A DNA stretch of 6,291 nt from Parcubacteria group bacterium Gr01-1014_56 (lineage in GTDB: Bacteria > Patescibacteriota > Minisyncoccia > Phycocordibacterales > SBAW01). The stretch spans positions 1 to 6,291 of the forward strand of contig VMFK01000041.1 of NCBI GenBank assembly GCA_007375995.1, in the 5' to 3' direction. The notes below the pieces were generated by a model. It was given only the letters and a program-made list of their open reading frames with translations. It had not been told where the DNA came from and ran no database searches. This document shows positions 6,200-6,291 of this stretch, in pieces; the first letter of the stretch is position 1, and each line of letters starts with the position of its first letter. The position numbers and the translations under genes were made by a program.

Positions 6200-6291
6200 T
6201 ACGCGTTGTTTAAGCAAGGTAACTTTCCCAATGCCGCGCGAAGGAGTGTTAGCGATACGCGCAACATCGGGGGCGGTCGTATATATCGCGG
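6188..6291 (-). pseudogene. Probable 3'-truncated UvrD/PcrA-type helicase fragment
   Basis: On the minus strand a frame enters from the right edge and reads 33 codons to a TGA at 6188-6190. It includes DVARIANTPSRGIGKVTLLK (6268-6209). This matches the region of superfamily 1 UvrD/PcrA helicases that in E. coli UvrD reads VVNTPTRGIGDRTL. In that family roughly 280 more residues follow, including helicase motifs V and VI; here the resemblance stops around 6209 and the protein ends nine codons later, inside the Fic gene's end. No remainder is recognisable between comM and fic. The GC-rich composition (50 of 91 bases from 6201) is like the older genes, not like fic. A gene broken by arrival of fic is likely, but only a short stretch is visible. 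Confidence 0.55.

Overview
The window looks like a bacterial chromosome segment, most likely from the Candidate Phyla Radiation (Patescibacteria), probably a Parcubacteria-type lineage. This is inferred from three things: the style of the unknown membrane protein after pnp, a DksA/TraR-like protein with a degenerate zinc finger, and the near absence of Shine-Dalgarno sequences (one candidate in four visible starts). No 16S or other decisive marker is present, so the assignment is provisional.

Layout. Bases 1-1692 hold the 3' three-quarters of pnp (polynucleotide phosphorylase); its start lies outside the window. It overlaps by 50 bases a gene for a single-pass membrane protein of unknown function (1643-2800). 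A short promoter-bearing gap precedes a small DksA/TraR-family regulator (2849-3211). A comM/yifB AAA+ ATPase gene (3267-4835) follows and ends in a weak terminator-like hairpin. All of this is on the plus strand and fairly GC-rich.

Bases 4836-6200 differ in character. A very AT-rich spacer (about 27% GC in the 60 bases from 4861) carries a 36-base inverted repeat, candidate promoters and an exact 31-bp tandem duplication. It leads into a class II Fic-family AMPylase gene (5048-6199) that is AT-richer than its neighbours. Immediately after it, GC content rises again (50 of 91 bases by hand count) and the minus strand reads into what looks like a UvrD/PcrA-type helicase cut off in mid-protein. 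The simplest reading is that the Fic gene and its repeat-rich leader are a transferred cassette that replaced the 3' end of a helicase gene formerly convergent with comM.

How the genes work together. pnp, the DksA-like protein and comM are housekeeping or regulatory functions (RNA turnover, transcription control, recombination of incoming DNA). There is no sign that they form one pathway with Fic. The most notable non-coding signals are twin 17-base palindromes inside the comM linker and the alternating inverted and direct repeats in front of fic, which could form mutually exclusive hairpins in a leader RNA.
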